In this document: positions 23,802-35,079 of the stretch, in pieces
Layout: every line of letters begins with the position of its first letter
Numbering within the stretch: the first letter of the stretch is position 1
Source of the DNA: Tetraselmis striata
Taxonomy: Eukaryota; Chlorophyta; Chlorodendrophyceae; Chlorodendrales; Chlorodendraceae
Direction: 5' to 3'
DNA length: 64,000 nucleotides
Assembly: GCA_006384855.1 (NCBI GenBank)
Contig: VCJN01000224.1
Location: 1 to 64,000, forward strand
Translations under genes and position numbers: made by a program
The notes under the pieces: model-generated
The model's database searches: none
What the model was told of the DNA's origin: nothing
What the model saw: the letters and a program-made list of their open reading frames with translations, nothing else

Positions 23802-26608
23802 ATGGCGACTTCCATTCTGGCTGAACTTGAGGCTGACAACCCAATTTGGTCGGAATCGTCAGACATTCGCAGCAGCCAGGAGCAAATTTCCAGATTTAGT
23901 AATCTCTTCACCGATTCTGAAGGTATTTGCGAAACACGATACTGCCATGCACTAGGGCACATTTATTTTCAATAGCTCGCATTTCCCCGATGTTGTTAAA
24001 TGTGTGAATTGTGACTGCTCCTGCAGAAGTATCTCCACGAGCCTTGCCCGGCTGTACTAACTTTTGTCTTGGCCTGTTAGGATACTTGCTGGACCACGAG
24101 GAGATTCATCTTGCATGTGAAGGCATTGACATCGACCTGGACAGCTTCTTGCAGGTCTGTGCTACATGTACATGGCCGTCATATGTAGTACTACAAGCAT
24201 GTCACTGCGGGTGGTTATTAGGAGATTCGAAACACCGCAAGTGAGACTGATGCTTTGTGCTTTGGTACATAGGAAGGAGACGGGACGCCAGGCACAACTA
24301 CTACGGGCAATGAACAGAGTCTAGATCGTCTTGGGTCAGACAAATGGCAGAATCCCTATGAGGTGGATGTGCCCGTGCTCAAAGAGGTGGAGCTACCTTC
24401 AGCCAACTTTGTCTCCAATGCGGTGGCGGTACAGGACTGCCACAGACAGCCGATGTACGATGGGATCAGCAAGGTAACTCATGCTCCTGAGATCAGCGTT
24501 GCCCAGCGGGTGCAAGACATAGACTGAACCTAAAATGCACTTGCCGTCAGGCATTGTGCACTCTTTGCGATGCGATATCTTTTGTTGTGATCCTAGTTGC
24601 AGCCAATGCCATGCAACATTACCTGCATGCTGCCGCAGCCTACTCTGTGATTATGCAGCTAAGCTAACTGTGCCTGTATCTGCTGCCTCCTTCCATTGCA
24701 ACCTGTAGGCGCTTGTGCCCCAACCATCCTTGGAGGCGACTTTCTTGTGCGCTGAGGAATCTCTGGAAGCGTATGATCTAGGTAAGCATATGTATGCGGC
24801 CTTGCAACTCTACCCTGTGCGAGGTCGAATCTGCCCCATGTTGTGCCTTCACTCGTAGCTAAATCCAAAAAATATCTGTCTATATAGATGGGGTGGAATG
24901 CCTACCCATGACTGGAAACCAAGACCTGTGCTACAATCTGGATGCGCCATCTGCTCAGGATAAGGTGAACGCCGATGATTAACCTCGCGCATTGCATTGT
25001 ATGAAGCACGCATGCGGATCAATAGAGCAGATATGTGCACACAGTCTCGCATTGATATCCGCGCTGTCGGTTTCTGATGCCGGATGCCATTGCTACCACC
25101 CAGAGCGCGCAGGAGTCCGTGCCGCACAGCTCGCAACTGGATCCAAATGTCTTCCTCACAGCTTGCGCAGAGGGCGCTGCTGCTGACCATCCAAGTCATC
25201 AGCAAAGCGGCGGAGTGAGCAGCTTGTTCTATTTCCACCCAGAATCGTACACCAGTGCCCCCAATGCATCTGCCCCGGCGGCGGACGGTGCTGCGGTCGC
25301 CGGAGCGACTGAGCGGTCTTCTGAAGATGAGTGCTTTTTATTCTCCTCGCTTATGGCCGATGAATACGTCTCGCCAGCTCAGGACGATGAGACTATGGGA
25401 ACCAGCTCGGATCCTCGGGCACTGGAGCTTGGTAGTCAAGAATACAATGTGAGGAGATTGTGATTGACATGCCTGCGACTGCCACAATTTGACTGCCAGT
25501 GTTCAGCACTACCTGCCATGTCTCCTCGGCCTCATTACATGTTGAGTGGTGATTGCGCATCTGACCTCTGCATTCTGTAGCAAGCACTAGACTCAGTAGT
25601 GACTAGGAGATATGGTCACTGATGGTTGTTGTTGCGATTGGCTTAGCAGGCCACATCACAGGAACAGGAAACAGGAGTCGGGGAGGATGAGGAGATGCAG
25701 TGCCTGACGGAAACAGATCACCCAAGACCATCACGGATCACTGGCAAGCGCTCCAAGTCCGCTGGCAGTGGCGGGAACTCTGCTCCATCACCGACTGAGT
25801 CGGGCAGGCACCCGCCGTCTGATGACCTGAGTGAGCTGGATCGAATTCGCATGGTGAGTATAACAGCATACGCATGGATGCAGATCGCATCTTACAATAT
25901 GCTGATGAACAATTCTGTGTATTGAGTGAATTGTCCTTTGTGACCGTGCCTGAGCACGCGGCTGTACTTCTGACTGTGCTTGCTTCTGCCCGGCTGCTGT
26001 AGTGCTTCGACATGCCAATCCAGGAGGCATCAAAGCTGCTTGGAATAGGCGTCACGGTACTCAAGCGGAAGTGCCGCCAGTACAATATCCCTCGCTGGCC
26101 ATACAGGAAGCTGAAGTCCCTGCAGAACCTGTACCAGAGCATGAGCAACCTGGAGTGCCAGCACATGGACCATGGTGGAATAGACATCAATAACATCCGG
26201 GAAACCAAGCTCAAGCTCTTTGTGGAGCGGGAAAGCATGCGGTGGGACCCTGCCATTGGCCTGAACAAGGAGACGAAGAAGCTGAGGCAGTCCAACTTCA
26301 AGTATGAGTACAAGGTCCGTCGGGAGTATCCCAGTAGCAGGAGCGGAAACTCGGCAAGTGAGACGGCAGGCGATGGGAACTTGGGAGAGAACAGCGCATC
26401 ACACAATGGGCCAAGGCCGCCGTCATCCATCTCGGCAGGCAAGCAGATTGACTGTGGTGCAAATCATGGCAACGCTCATGTGGACAGCGACGACTCCACT
26501 GCAGTCAGTGGGGTTACGTGCCCTGACCCGGCCTCTGATCCAGCTCATCAGCAGATGATCGTGCGGCACACGCCGGCAGGAGATGGGGCCCTGCCAGACA
26601 TCCAATAA
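23802..26608 (+). CDS. RWP-RK domain transcription factor (8 exons, 566 aa)
   Basis: Exons: 23802-23922, 24081-24154, 24273-24473, 24709-24781, 24888-24964, 25104-25448, 25650-25853, 26003-26608. The joined frame is 1701 nt from ATG (MATSILAELEADN) to TAA. Exon 8 and the end of exon 7 encode the RWP-RK DNA-binding domain: FDMPIQEASKLLGIGVTVLK, then KRKCRQYNIP and the diagnostic RWPYRK (residues about 396-401), followed by a basic KLKSLQ helix. Green algae use this family in nitrogen-responsive and gametic or sexual programmes. There is no PB1 domain after it, which points to an RKD-like rather than a NIN/NLP architecture. The N-terminal 360 residues are acidic and Ser/Pro-rich and not recognised. 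Start: no in-frame ATG lies upstream in this exon. Exon 2 could alternatively begin about 50 nt earlier in the same frame; a CTAAC branch-point-like motif favours 24081. Confidence 0.88.
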
Positions 26609-27020
26609 CTCGATCGCAGCCTTTTACGTCTTTACTCCTGACCGGCCTTGGTTGTTAGTCTGAAGACAGGATATGGCAGAGGAGCATTCTCTCATCGAAG
26701 CTCTACTAAGCTGGCAACTTGTGTCAGCGTCTCCCAGAGATATGTACCATCGTACATGGGACAAGATGGGCCCATCTCGATTACTGCAAGCCAGATGTGA
26801 GAATAGGTACCTAGATCAGTGTTTTCGTAACTGTCTGCTGGAAGCAGATAGGCGTTGAGGAGCCGCAGGCCTACAGGAGTAGCGAACCTCTCAGAGGAGG
26901 TTTATAGCTTGCCACGGCGCTTATAACCAGCCGGCACACCATGCATTTGAAAGTTGTCATATAGATGTTGAAGACTAATAACAATAAGTTGCAAAACCAA
27001 AACAGTTGTAATATGTAATA
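26609..27020 (+). terminator. 3' UTR and TGTAA polyadenylation signals of the RWP-RK gene
   Basis: About 400 nt after the stop codon there are two TGTAA pentamers, at 27007-27011 and 27014-27018. TGTAA is the usual chlorophyte polyadenylation signal and this 3' UTR length would be ordinary. The link to this gene is inferred from position. Confidence 0.55.
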
Positions 27021-28065
27021 ACATAAAATTCTGCCGACAGCAATGACAAGCTTCGCCCTGCCAGTCAATGCTGCCACAACCACCATGCATTGCTGCTATT
27101 GCTCATATCATGTATGCATAAGACCCCCCTGACTGACCCTCCTGATGATAATGTGCTATGGTCCCTGGCCAGGGCTTATTACCGGCATAGCGCGCCAGAC
27201 GACGCTAAGTTATAGTCATCAAGCAAATTGCCGAAGCATTCTGCAAGACGAATTGGAGGCCAGTGACAAAATTTCCAACACTGTTGGATCACCGCCACTG
27301 TTGGCGCCCGAAGCCTTGAGGCGTATTATGAATACAAATTAGGCATCATATGGATGTTAAAGATACCTTCTCCCCAAATGTAGGGAGAAGGTGAGAGAGG
27401 CAGCAGGGTTCAGGTTATTACCATAGAAATTCTCAAGGTTGGGCCGTGAGATGCTGAGGAGAACTGAAGAATGATTACAAAGCTGTGCTGTGGAGGTGAC
27501 ATATATCTGAGCTGGACAATCGGCTGACAATGCGCATCAGCATGTGGCAAGTAGCGCATCGGGTGAGAGGTACCCAGGTCAGCATGTCTATATGTTACTC
27601 GTTGAAGGATTGCTAGGTCTTGTAGGGTTTGATCACCCTCTCACATAATGATTCCTCCTCGCGGCAGAAGTATCAGCTTTTGCAGGGTTTTGCAGCGTTT
27701 GGGGGGTCTGGTGACACTCTCAGGCAACCAACCAGGAAAATGTGATATTATTGTGTCAAATACCAACATACATTATTTAAAATATATGTTGGTAAGGTAT
27801 TATTCAGTATAAATATGAGTGTGGTCAGAGGTAGGTGGGTGGGGGGGGGGGGGGGGCGGGGAGGGGAGGGGTAGCGCATTATTGAATGCACTGGTAGCCA
27901 GCTGGTCAGATTGATCGAGCTGACTTTTGGCCAAATTACCGTTCAGCTTTTTGCTGATTGTTTTTGGAACCCCCCCCCCCCCCCAGCCCCCCAGGTACAG
28001 TTGACATGACGTCAGCAATGGAGATAGCACGGTACGGCAGATACTTGCGCCCGCCCCCAATCAAG
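27021..28065. other. Intergenic stretch with a dispersed-repeat fragment
   Basis: No gene seen. At 27215-27300 there is a block (AAATTGCCGAAGCATTCTGC and GGATCACCG) that recurs at 51222-51300. A poly(G) run lies at 27839-27856 and a poly(C) run at 27970-27984. A small inverted pair around AATATATGTTGG / CCAACATACATT sits near 27763-27792. Confidence 0.5.
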
Positions 28066-28069
28066 CAGC

Positions 28070-28310
28070 TGCCCACTAGGAGCGGAGGATCATGAGTGCG
28101 GCATGTCAAGCGGCACCACCCCCACCTCCACGTGGTGGGCGTTGGTAATCCCTAGGGCCGTGCCCGGCTGAGTGCGGTAGGCGGCTGAGCGGGGTGGCCG
28201 GTTGTGGCGGGTCCCCGGATCCTGCGACGATGACTGGGGAGCCCTAGGGGGGCTTTTCAAATGAAACTCGTGGTCCTAGTAGCAGCGCCAGCTGGCGCCG
28301 CCGGGTAGCA
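28070..28310 (+). mobile_element. LINE fragment, second copy of the 15.6-15.9 kb segment
   Basis: This stretch is homologous, in inverted orientation, to 15640-15880: a GGCACCACCCCCACCTCCAC block, a GTGCCCGGC block, GGCTGAGCGGGGTGGCCG and a CTGGCGCCGCCGG block occur in the same order. It stops just before the R1 copy begins. It encodes nothing intact. Confidence 0.7.
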
Positions 28311-28339
28311 ACCCTGTACGGGGGGCTGTTGAAAATAGT

Positions 28340-29560
28340 TCTTGCACGACCCCGACCTAGCGTCGGCCTCTTCGAGATCCGCCCACTTGGGGGGGGGGGG
28401 GGGGGGGGACCTGTACGACTCGGCCGGGGCAGCCTACTACTCGCAAGGATTGTACGGAAATAAAATCGTGTTCTCGTACCTCGGTACGACCCGCGACCGA
28501 CCCTCAGACGATCTGGCGTACCTTCCCACCCATATTTGTTCCACATAAGAAGCCGAGCATCCTGGCTTAATATGGCGGAGTGTTCGGCGGCGCCATGCGG
28601 CCGACCCGTTCGGAACACCCGGGGAACCCTCAGCCGTCCCGTAAGAACGGGTGAGGGCGGCGAGCGGCGAGCGAGGAGATGGGGGGGGGGGGGGCGCACT
28701 TAAAGGCGGGGTGGGCGTTCGGAGGCGAAGAGGCTGGGCATGTCATCAGCGTCTCAGAGGCCAGGAGACGGGAGCCGAAGTGCCATGAGGGAGTCGCGGG
28801 CAGGAAGGGGGAGGCGGATGACAGCTGGCGGCTAGCCTTGTCCTATCATGGACGGGCGGCTACAACGGCGAGGCGCGCTGCGGCGACAAGCGGCGCGAGC
28901 CGGCCACGGAGCAAGAACACTCGGATGGTTCGGGGGGCGGGGGGGGGCGGGGGGGGGGCGGGGGGGGGAGGGCTTCACCCTCCAACCTCCCTTGGGGCCC
29001 CTACCGAAGACAACTCATGCGGGTGAGATGACGGCAACATCGGCGACGAACCGCGGCCAAGGCCGGTAGACCGCCACAGCCGGTGCGGCGGGCGGATCAG
29101 CGCAGCGACCTGCGACCTACAACGTCCAGCGACCAGCGACCAGCGCATCGACCTGCGACCTGCAGATTTTCAGCGATGATGGGGGGTGGAGCCAAGACGC
29201 AGCACGGCGACCACAATAAATATAGCGGCACCGGTGCAATAGATATGCACACAAAACTCCTTTTAAGGTGGGGCAACTACTTCATTAGTAATCCCGCCGG
29301 ACTGCCAACTAGCGGAAAGTGCCCCTACGTGCGACTGCCCGTGGTTACCCGGAAAAAAAAACTATATACTAATCACGTGATGGAGGGAGGCGGGGCTTGG
29401 AAACGATAGAGGCCGACAGGAAGCTTGAGCTGTAATTACACTATGTGTTTCCTACTGTGGTTAGAGATAGCGTGCCCTAAGACGAACTACTCCGTATGAG
29501 CGGCGAAGAGTAGCAAGCTAGCACGTTGAAACTACCAATTTCAATTTCGATTTCGATTTA
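28340..29560 (+). mobile_element. Repeat family R1, near-complete copy C
   Basis: This copy is colinear with copy A over most of its length. It has three G-rich tracts (about 28390-28409, 28680-28694 and 28932-28967), the CACGTGATGGAGGGAGGCGG block and the terminus CTAGCACGTTGAAACTACC. A local GCGACC/TGCGACCT tandem at 29100-29160 is peculiar to this copy. No transposase frame is visible. Confidence 0.75.
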
Positions 29561-29989
29561 CGGCATACTGCAGTACGCACTACGGGGTACGGCGTATACG
29601 CGGCCGCCAGCTGCCACATTTGGAGGGCGGCGCGTTGCTTGCGCTCTCAGGGGCAACGCCCGTCAGAGTAGTTCATGCATTGATTCGGGTATGGAACGGA
29701 ATTTTCCGCGTATCAAACCAGCCCCCCTCCCCCCTCACCCTCTTCGGATTTTGCCACATTGTGTCTTTAGGCAGCATGCTATTTGATCATGTTTGCCTTA
29801 ATCGATTTATGAGCTGTGATATGTTTTACAATAATGAGGGACAACGGTTTGCGGCATGACGACGTGTAAGCTTTCACCATCGTCTTTTGTCACGACAGCT
29901 CATGCACAATCACGGATACGTTGTTGACGATCTTGAAGGACCTCGAGCGTCGAGTCTTTGGAGAGGGATCAGATCTGCTTCACAAGGTG

Positions 29990-31562
29990 CATTTCTAGTT
30001 AACAACACTTGCCGTGAGAACAAGAACCGTTATGTGATGTGATTCGCGGAGTGGTTGGTAGCCATATGGATGGTCGAGGGAGTCGTCCTATTCTTCCTCC
30101 CCGTTGGGTAAGCACTCATCCATGGAATCGAAGTCACCCCGTTCCAATGCGCGCCGGTTGGGTTGACTTACAACGCCGCCATATTCATGCCATATCGAAT
30201 GTCCGCGTGCACGCCCACGAGCGCATGGACCAAGTCTTCAGTACGTTCTCGCGGCAGCTTTGGGAGCACTCCGCCAAGACCCTATTCCCAAAGCTCTTCC
30301 GGGAGCTCAGACATGCGCTAATTCATGTATGCAACTTTGAGATTCTTGAAGGTGTCATCGACTCTAAGGAGTTTCTTGGTGACGCTATCCCGAAGAAGGG
30401 CAATGTCCTCAACATCTCACATGCATGCTAGTTCTCGGTGAGGAAGCCCGAGAAGCCCATCGACTATGCTGTCGAGGCAAAATCTTCATATCCAAGTGGT
30501 CAGACACCGATGTCCACGGCCCGGAGCATTTCCTGAAATACATGCCCAAGTAAGGGCAAGCCGTCATGTTTGCATGGCCGCCTCATTTTTCTTTCGCACA
30601 AAGATGGGAGAGGCAAAACCATGCATTTAAACGACATCGAGGCCGAGAAGTGGTTTGACGCCATGGAGATCCAAATTCAGTCTGTTTTTGGCGGCGAAGT
30701 TTGACTTGTGCGCCAATGACGTGGAGGAGTGGGTTCACACCTTGCGGGACCTACGGGAGACGCAATGGGAGGAGTCGCATCTGTTTGACAAGTTTTGGCA
30801 TGAAGAAGATGAAGACGAGCTGAAGAAATGGCTCCGCAATCGCGCTCCGTGCCTGGGACAAGGAGCTACGGCCGATACGAGCCTTGCCGCGCAAGCCGAA
30901 GCCGGCCCCGCTGCGCACAACGCCACGAACGCCTCGGAGTTGCCCCACAATGCCGAAGCCGCCGTGGAGCGTGTGATCAAAGTCATGGACGGTCTCATGC
31001 GGTTGGAGTGGAACCCCGTGACCACCGTTGGAGATGGAAACACCAACGAGGACTCCTTCCAAAAGGTACTTCGACCCCGGCCAAGGCAATGTGGTGATTA
31101 TGGACATGTCCGGACATCACAAGAACCTCACTGCGGCCGAGCCCCGCGACCTTCTTGGCGATTGGGAGACTACACGATCCGTGGGTTTGATCCGAAAGCA
31201 CAAGGACTCGAAGGACCTTGACGAGAGCAAGGGAAAGCAAAAACTGGTGTCGTACGAGCCATGGGTCCCCGATCCTACTAGTAGCCCCGAGATCCCCCTA
31301 TTGCTTGCGGTGCATCTCGCCCGCATCGAAGGCCGCCCCGTTCCCGACAACAGAGATGCCGTGGCGTCCAATAACGGCCTTTCCCATGCTTACGTACGAT
31401 CGGTATTACATACACCTTGGCGGCGTCACGTCATCGTCATTCACGACAAACTTCATGAGCACCAGCGTCCCGGCGCTGTCGCTCCTCTGCAAGACTTTCG
31501 GCGATGACATGAAGGTGTTGGAACAAGCGGGGGCATGGAGCGACCTTTTGATCGTCATGTAA
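29990..31562 (+). pseudogene. Frameshifted coding remnant of unknown function
   Basis: A series of plus-strand pieces looks coding but changes frame about every 200-300 bp. They are: a block with HAISNVRVHAHERMDQVFST; KIFISKWSDTDVHGPEHFLK near 30480-30545; EAEKWFDAMEIQIQSVFGGE near 30640-30705; a charged block VEEWVHTLRDLRETQWEESH; a block starting FDPGQGNVVIMDMSGHHKN; and finally YYIHLGGVTSSSFTTNF, ending in TAA at 31562. Splicing does not obviously explain the shifts, so I read it as one decayed gene of about 450 codons or more. I do not recognise the family. It lies in a transposon-dense region and may be a mobile-element or viral remnant. Confidence 0.45.
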
Positions 31563-32035
31563 TTTTAGGGAAAAGGGCAATATTAGAGCGTAAATGTTGC
31601 AATCCACGACGCTCATAAATTGCCCCACTAAAATGGTACAATTTACGAGCTCGCGCGCGAAACAATGTCCTGCAAACATATATATACACCGCAAAGTACT
31701 ATATCCTCGCGTCGCCGCCACCATCCGGTATCCTGCCCACTCGAGTGGGGGGCTACGGAGTACTTCTACCTCTCCACAACAGCAAAGGCTGCCCATAACC
31801 CAAACCGGGCCGTGGCAGACAATTATTCATAGGAAAGGATCCCACGCGACACAGGCATGCATGGTCTTAACTGTCGCAAAATGGCGCGGACGCCCGGATC
31901 CGTGACATAAATAAACTCCGCCTACCTTTGGGGCGTAGGTCTGCACGGCTCGTGAGTAGGCATGCTGCCGCCTCTTACGTGCCTGGGTGCTTGTGCCTTA
32001 CCTGCCCTGCATTCCATGCCATATCGAGACTAACT
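31563..32035. other. Intergenic, nothing recognised
   Basis: No coding or repeat signal is seen between the decayed coding remnant and the Pro/Ala-rich coding region that follows. Confidence 0.4.
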
Positions 32036-32040
32036 TGCAG

Positions 32041-33785
32041 CTCGCGCTATTGGTTCCTGCCGCGCAGGCTGGGTAGGCCCCATCCCGATGGAGATGCCTA
32101 GCACCCCCCCCCCCCCTTCCCCCGCACGCGGCCACCCTCTCGAGAGTCTGCCAGCCGGCCCGCCCGGCCCTCTCGGCCAAGGGCTGGGTATGCTCGACGT
32201 GCCCCCACCCAACGCTCTCGTCGCGTGGCGGCCCTGGCCGTTGGACCTAGCCGGGCCGATACGCAGTCAGTGGCGGGTCAAGGGCAGGGCCCACCAACGG
32301 CAGACATGTCGCCGAGTTTGGCTGCCGCTAGTGATGCGGCCGAGGGCTGCCCCACGCCTGGCGATAGCCAGTCTGGGGAGAGCGGCGGGCAGGGAGCCGG
32401 CGCGTCGGCAGCCACACCCTTTGGACTTGCGCTCGCATTAGGCGGGGGTGAGGGCGTGCCGGATGCCAACGGCTCGGAGGCCAAAGGCGCGATAACCCCC
32501 ATGCCCACGGTAAGAGCCGTGGAATAGGCGGGATGGAGGGCGGTGGAGGGGAGGGGGGTGTGGCCGTCCTGCGATATAATGCTGTGGTGCACCTTTGTAT
32601 TTTTACGGCTTGCTAATTATGTCGCCCTTGCATGTTCGACCGACAGCATCTGATTTCAAAAGCTGGCACGAGCAGTGCACTCCCTGCCCCCTCTGCCGAT
32701 GAGTTGCAGCCGGCCTTCAAAGAAGCAACGCCAGTCGCCAAGGTAGGCGGCCTTGCTGCGATTAAAGGTTGTCATGGGCTTTTGTAGTTTTCGGCTTCAT
32801 TGCTAATTATGTCGCCACCGCGCGTTCGACCCACAGCCCCCGATTGCAAAAGCTAGCACGAGCGACGCACCCCCTTGCCTTGCTGCCGACGAGTCGCAGC
32901 CGGCCTCAAATAAAGCGACGCCAGTCGCCAAGGTGGGCGGCCTTGCGGCGATGTAAGGTTATGCTGGGCTTCTGTAGTTTTCGGCTTGCTAATTGTGTCG
33001 CCATCGCAGGTTCCACCCACAGCCCCCGAGTGCAAAATGTGGCGCGATCGACGCACCCCCTCACCTTGCTGCCGACGAGTCGCAGCCGGCTAGCAAGAGG
33101 CGCCGCGAGTCGCCAAGGTGGGCGGCCTTGCTGCGATGTAAGGCCATGCTGGGCTGTTTTAGTTTTCGGATTGCTAATTATTATGTCGCCCTCGCACGTT
33201 CGACCCATATCCCTCGACTACAAAAACTGGTACGAGCGACGCACCCGCTGCCCCCGCTGCAAAAGCTGGCACTAGCGACGTATCCCCAGCCCCCGGTGCG
33301 GCCTAGTTGCAGCCGGCCTCGAAAGAGGCGACGCCAGTCGCCAAGGTGGGCGGCCTTGCTGCGATTTAATGTTGTTGTGCACCTTTGTAGTTTTTCGGCT
33401 TGCTAATTATGTCGCCATCGCACGTTCGTTCCACCCACAGCCCCCGACTGCAAAAGCTAGCACGTCGAGCGACGCACCCCCTCGCCTTGCTGCTGACAAG
33501 CCGCAGCCGGCCTCGAAGTAGGGACGCCATTCCGAGGCCGGCTGGGTGGGTGGCCTTACTGCGATATAATGTTGTTGTGCGCCTTTGTATTTCTACGGCT
33601 TGCTAATCTTGTCGCCATGTGGCACAAAATCCACTACTCAGAAGGCGGATACTACAGTGCCTCCGACGCGGCGCCAACACAACAAGGCTGCAGAGTTGCT
33701 ATCAAAAAAGACCAAGGAGAAGGGGCGTTTCCGCTACATGTCAGCGCTCTATGCTATATTTAATGTATTAAGCCTTTGCTGAAAT
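32041..33785 (+). CDS. Putative Ala/Pro/Ser-rich protein gene with tandemly duplicated exon-like units
   Basis: Low-complexity coding sequence at about 32225-32511 (ADMSPSLAAASDAAEGC, GGGEGVPDANGSEAK) ends at a donor ACG|GTAAGAG. Exon-like units follow, each bounded by a CAG acceptor and an AAG|GT(A/G)GGCGGCC donor: near 32646-32741 (HLISKAGTSSALPAPSADEL) and near 32838-32931 (PPIAKASTSDAPPCLAADES), with further degenerate copies to about 33540. Each encodes roughly DES-QPAS-K-ATPVAK. A distinct last block at about 33650-33782 encodes HNKAAELLSKKTKEKGRFRY and ends in TGA. There are no recognised domains, and an ATG start is not settled. The exon duplication may have extended an unstructured linker, or the locus may be decaying. 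Confidence 0.35.
32625..33620 (+). repeat. Tandem repeat of ~180-230 bp units (exon plus intron duplications)
   Basis: The anchor GTCGCCAAGGTGGGCGGCC or close variants recur at about 32736, 32932, 33111 and 33339, with a degraded one near 33540. Between anchors each unit carries a TTCGGCTTGCTAATTATGTC block, a TTCGACCCACAGCCCCCGA block and a GAGTCGCAGCCGGCCTC block. Units differ by insertions and substitutions, so the array is not recent. Confidence 0.85.
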
Positions 33786-34079
33786 ATAGGCGCTTTGCTA
33801 GTGCATTACGGGTGGCAACATGCTGTCGTTCAAGCATAACCCGGCATTCGTCGTGCGTGCTCGGAAGCAGCATCGTCTGACGATTGCAGCCGAGGCCGAT
33901 GCCGACTTTCAGCCTCGGCCGAAGCGTAAGGCGTGTCAAGCCAGCGAGGAGCCGCTACCGTGGAGCCTTTGTGCGCGACCGGATGTTCAGCATGGCGGAT
34001 GAAAGGCAAGCCTCGGCGGTGCTGACTTTCGTGCCTTGCTTCCTCTCACTCGGAGGAAGCCACTGCCCAAAAACCTCCA

Positions 34080-34421
34080 AATACTCGGTGTGGCCGTCTT
34101 CGGCAGGAAGCTACTGCCAGATCTCATGTGATTATGGCTGCGCCTTAGGCGACGTGGTCCACGGGGGCCCATCCCTGTAAAGAATGGCTTGTTTCCGACT
34201 GGTTGTTTCCAACCCACCGATTGCAAAGCGGGAAAGCTACAATGTGTAGGAAGGCGGGCGGGTGGGTAGGGGGGGGGGGGGTGCTGCGTATCTTAGTATC
34301 CCCCGAGGTATGCAAGTACCGTCATTTAGTCGGGAGGCCAGATATTGCCGCCTTTACAGCTTCGTAGTCGGCATATTCGGTGTGGCCGTCTTCGGCAGAA
34401 AGCCAGTGACCGATCATGTGT
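34080..34421. repeat. Direct repeat pair, ~48 bp
   Basis: The block TCGGTGTGGCCGTCTTCGGC plus its flank up to a CATGTG word occurs at 34083-34131 and again at 34374-34421, about 290 bp apart. The second copy lies in the reverse-strand coding remnant described next. Confidence 0.7.
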
Positions 34422-34896
34422 GCTTCTACCTCAGTCCCAGCCGGGGCGGTCCGTGGGGCCCCTGCAACTAACGAGTGGGAACGCTTCGCACCGCCTTGCA
34501 TACCGGGGCTGCCTGCGGCACCCACTTCAGACGCCACTACTTCGGCCAAAGATGTAGGGGGCGCATGCCACCCCCCGTAAACGACTCTTCAAAGGCCGCA
34601 GCATCAAGCGGGGCTGCCCCACGCGAGGAGACGGGCCGCCCGACGGCAGATCCGGTACAACTTGTTGTCATCGCGAGAATAACTTCCCTACCGAACGTTC
34701 CCTCATGCGCTTGAAGAATTGCCTCCGCCCGCTCAAGTGCAGCGCCAAGTTCGTCGATAGCCCGCAAGGGGGGACCCATACTAACCCCACAGCCCCACTT
34801 TCTACTTGTTTCAGCGAGAACGGTTAGACAGGTGTGGGAGGCGGAGAACTGCCTCGACTTCGCGGCAACCGACTTAATAAAACCTACCCCCCGCAC
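34322..34896 (-). pseudogene. Frameshifted minus-strand coding remnant, unknown
   Basis: Two overlapping minus-strand frames look like one protein broken by a shift near 34545-34570. The first has a helical block LRAIDELGAALERAEAILQA and then REVILAMTTSCTGSAVGRP. The second has SLAEVVASEVGAAGSPG and ends with HMIGHWLSAEDGHTEYADYE before a stop at 34322. The composition resembles gag-like or other element-encoded proteins, but no zinc knuckle or other diagnostic motif is visible. The product is not identified. Confidence 0.35.
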
Positions 34897-35079
34897 TACA
34901 GGTGCCCCTGCCTCGATCCGCCGCCTTTGCCTCGTTCCGCCGACAGCAAGTGATCATGTACTTTGGGCCAGTACACGCGAACCCCAATGACCTGCACAGG
35001 GTTTAAAGCTACGATATTGTCCCCCAAAAACAAGCTAGTATTTAAGCGCCGTGGCCTCTACCGTTTACGCTACAATCTT

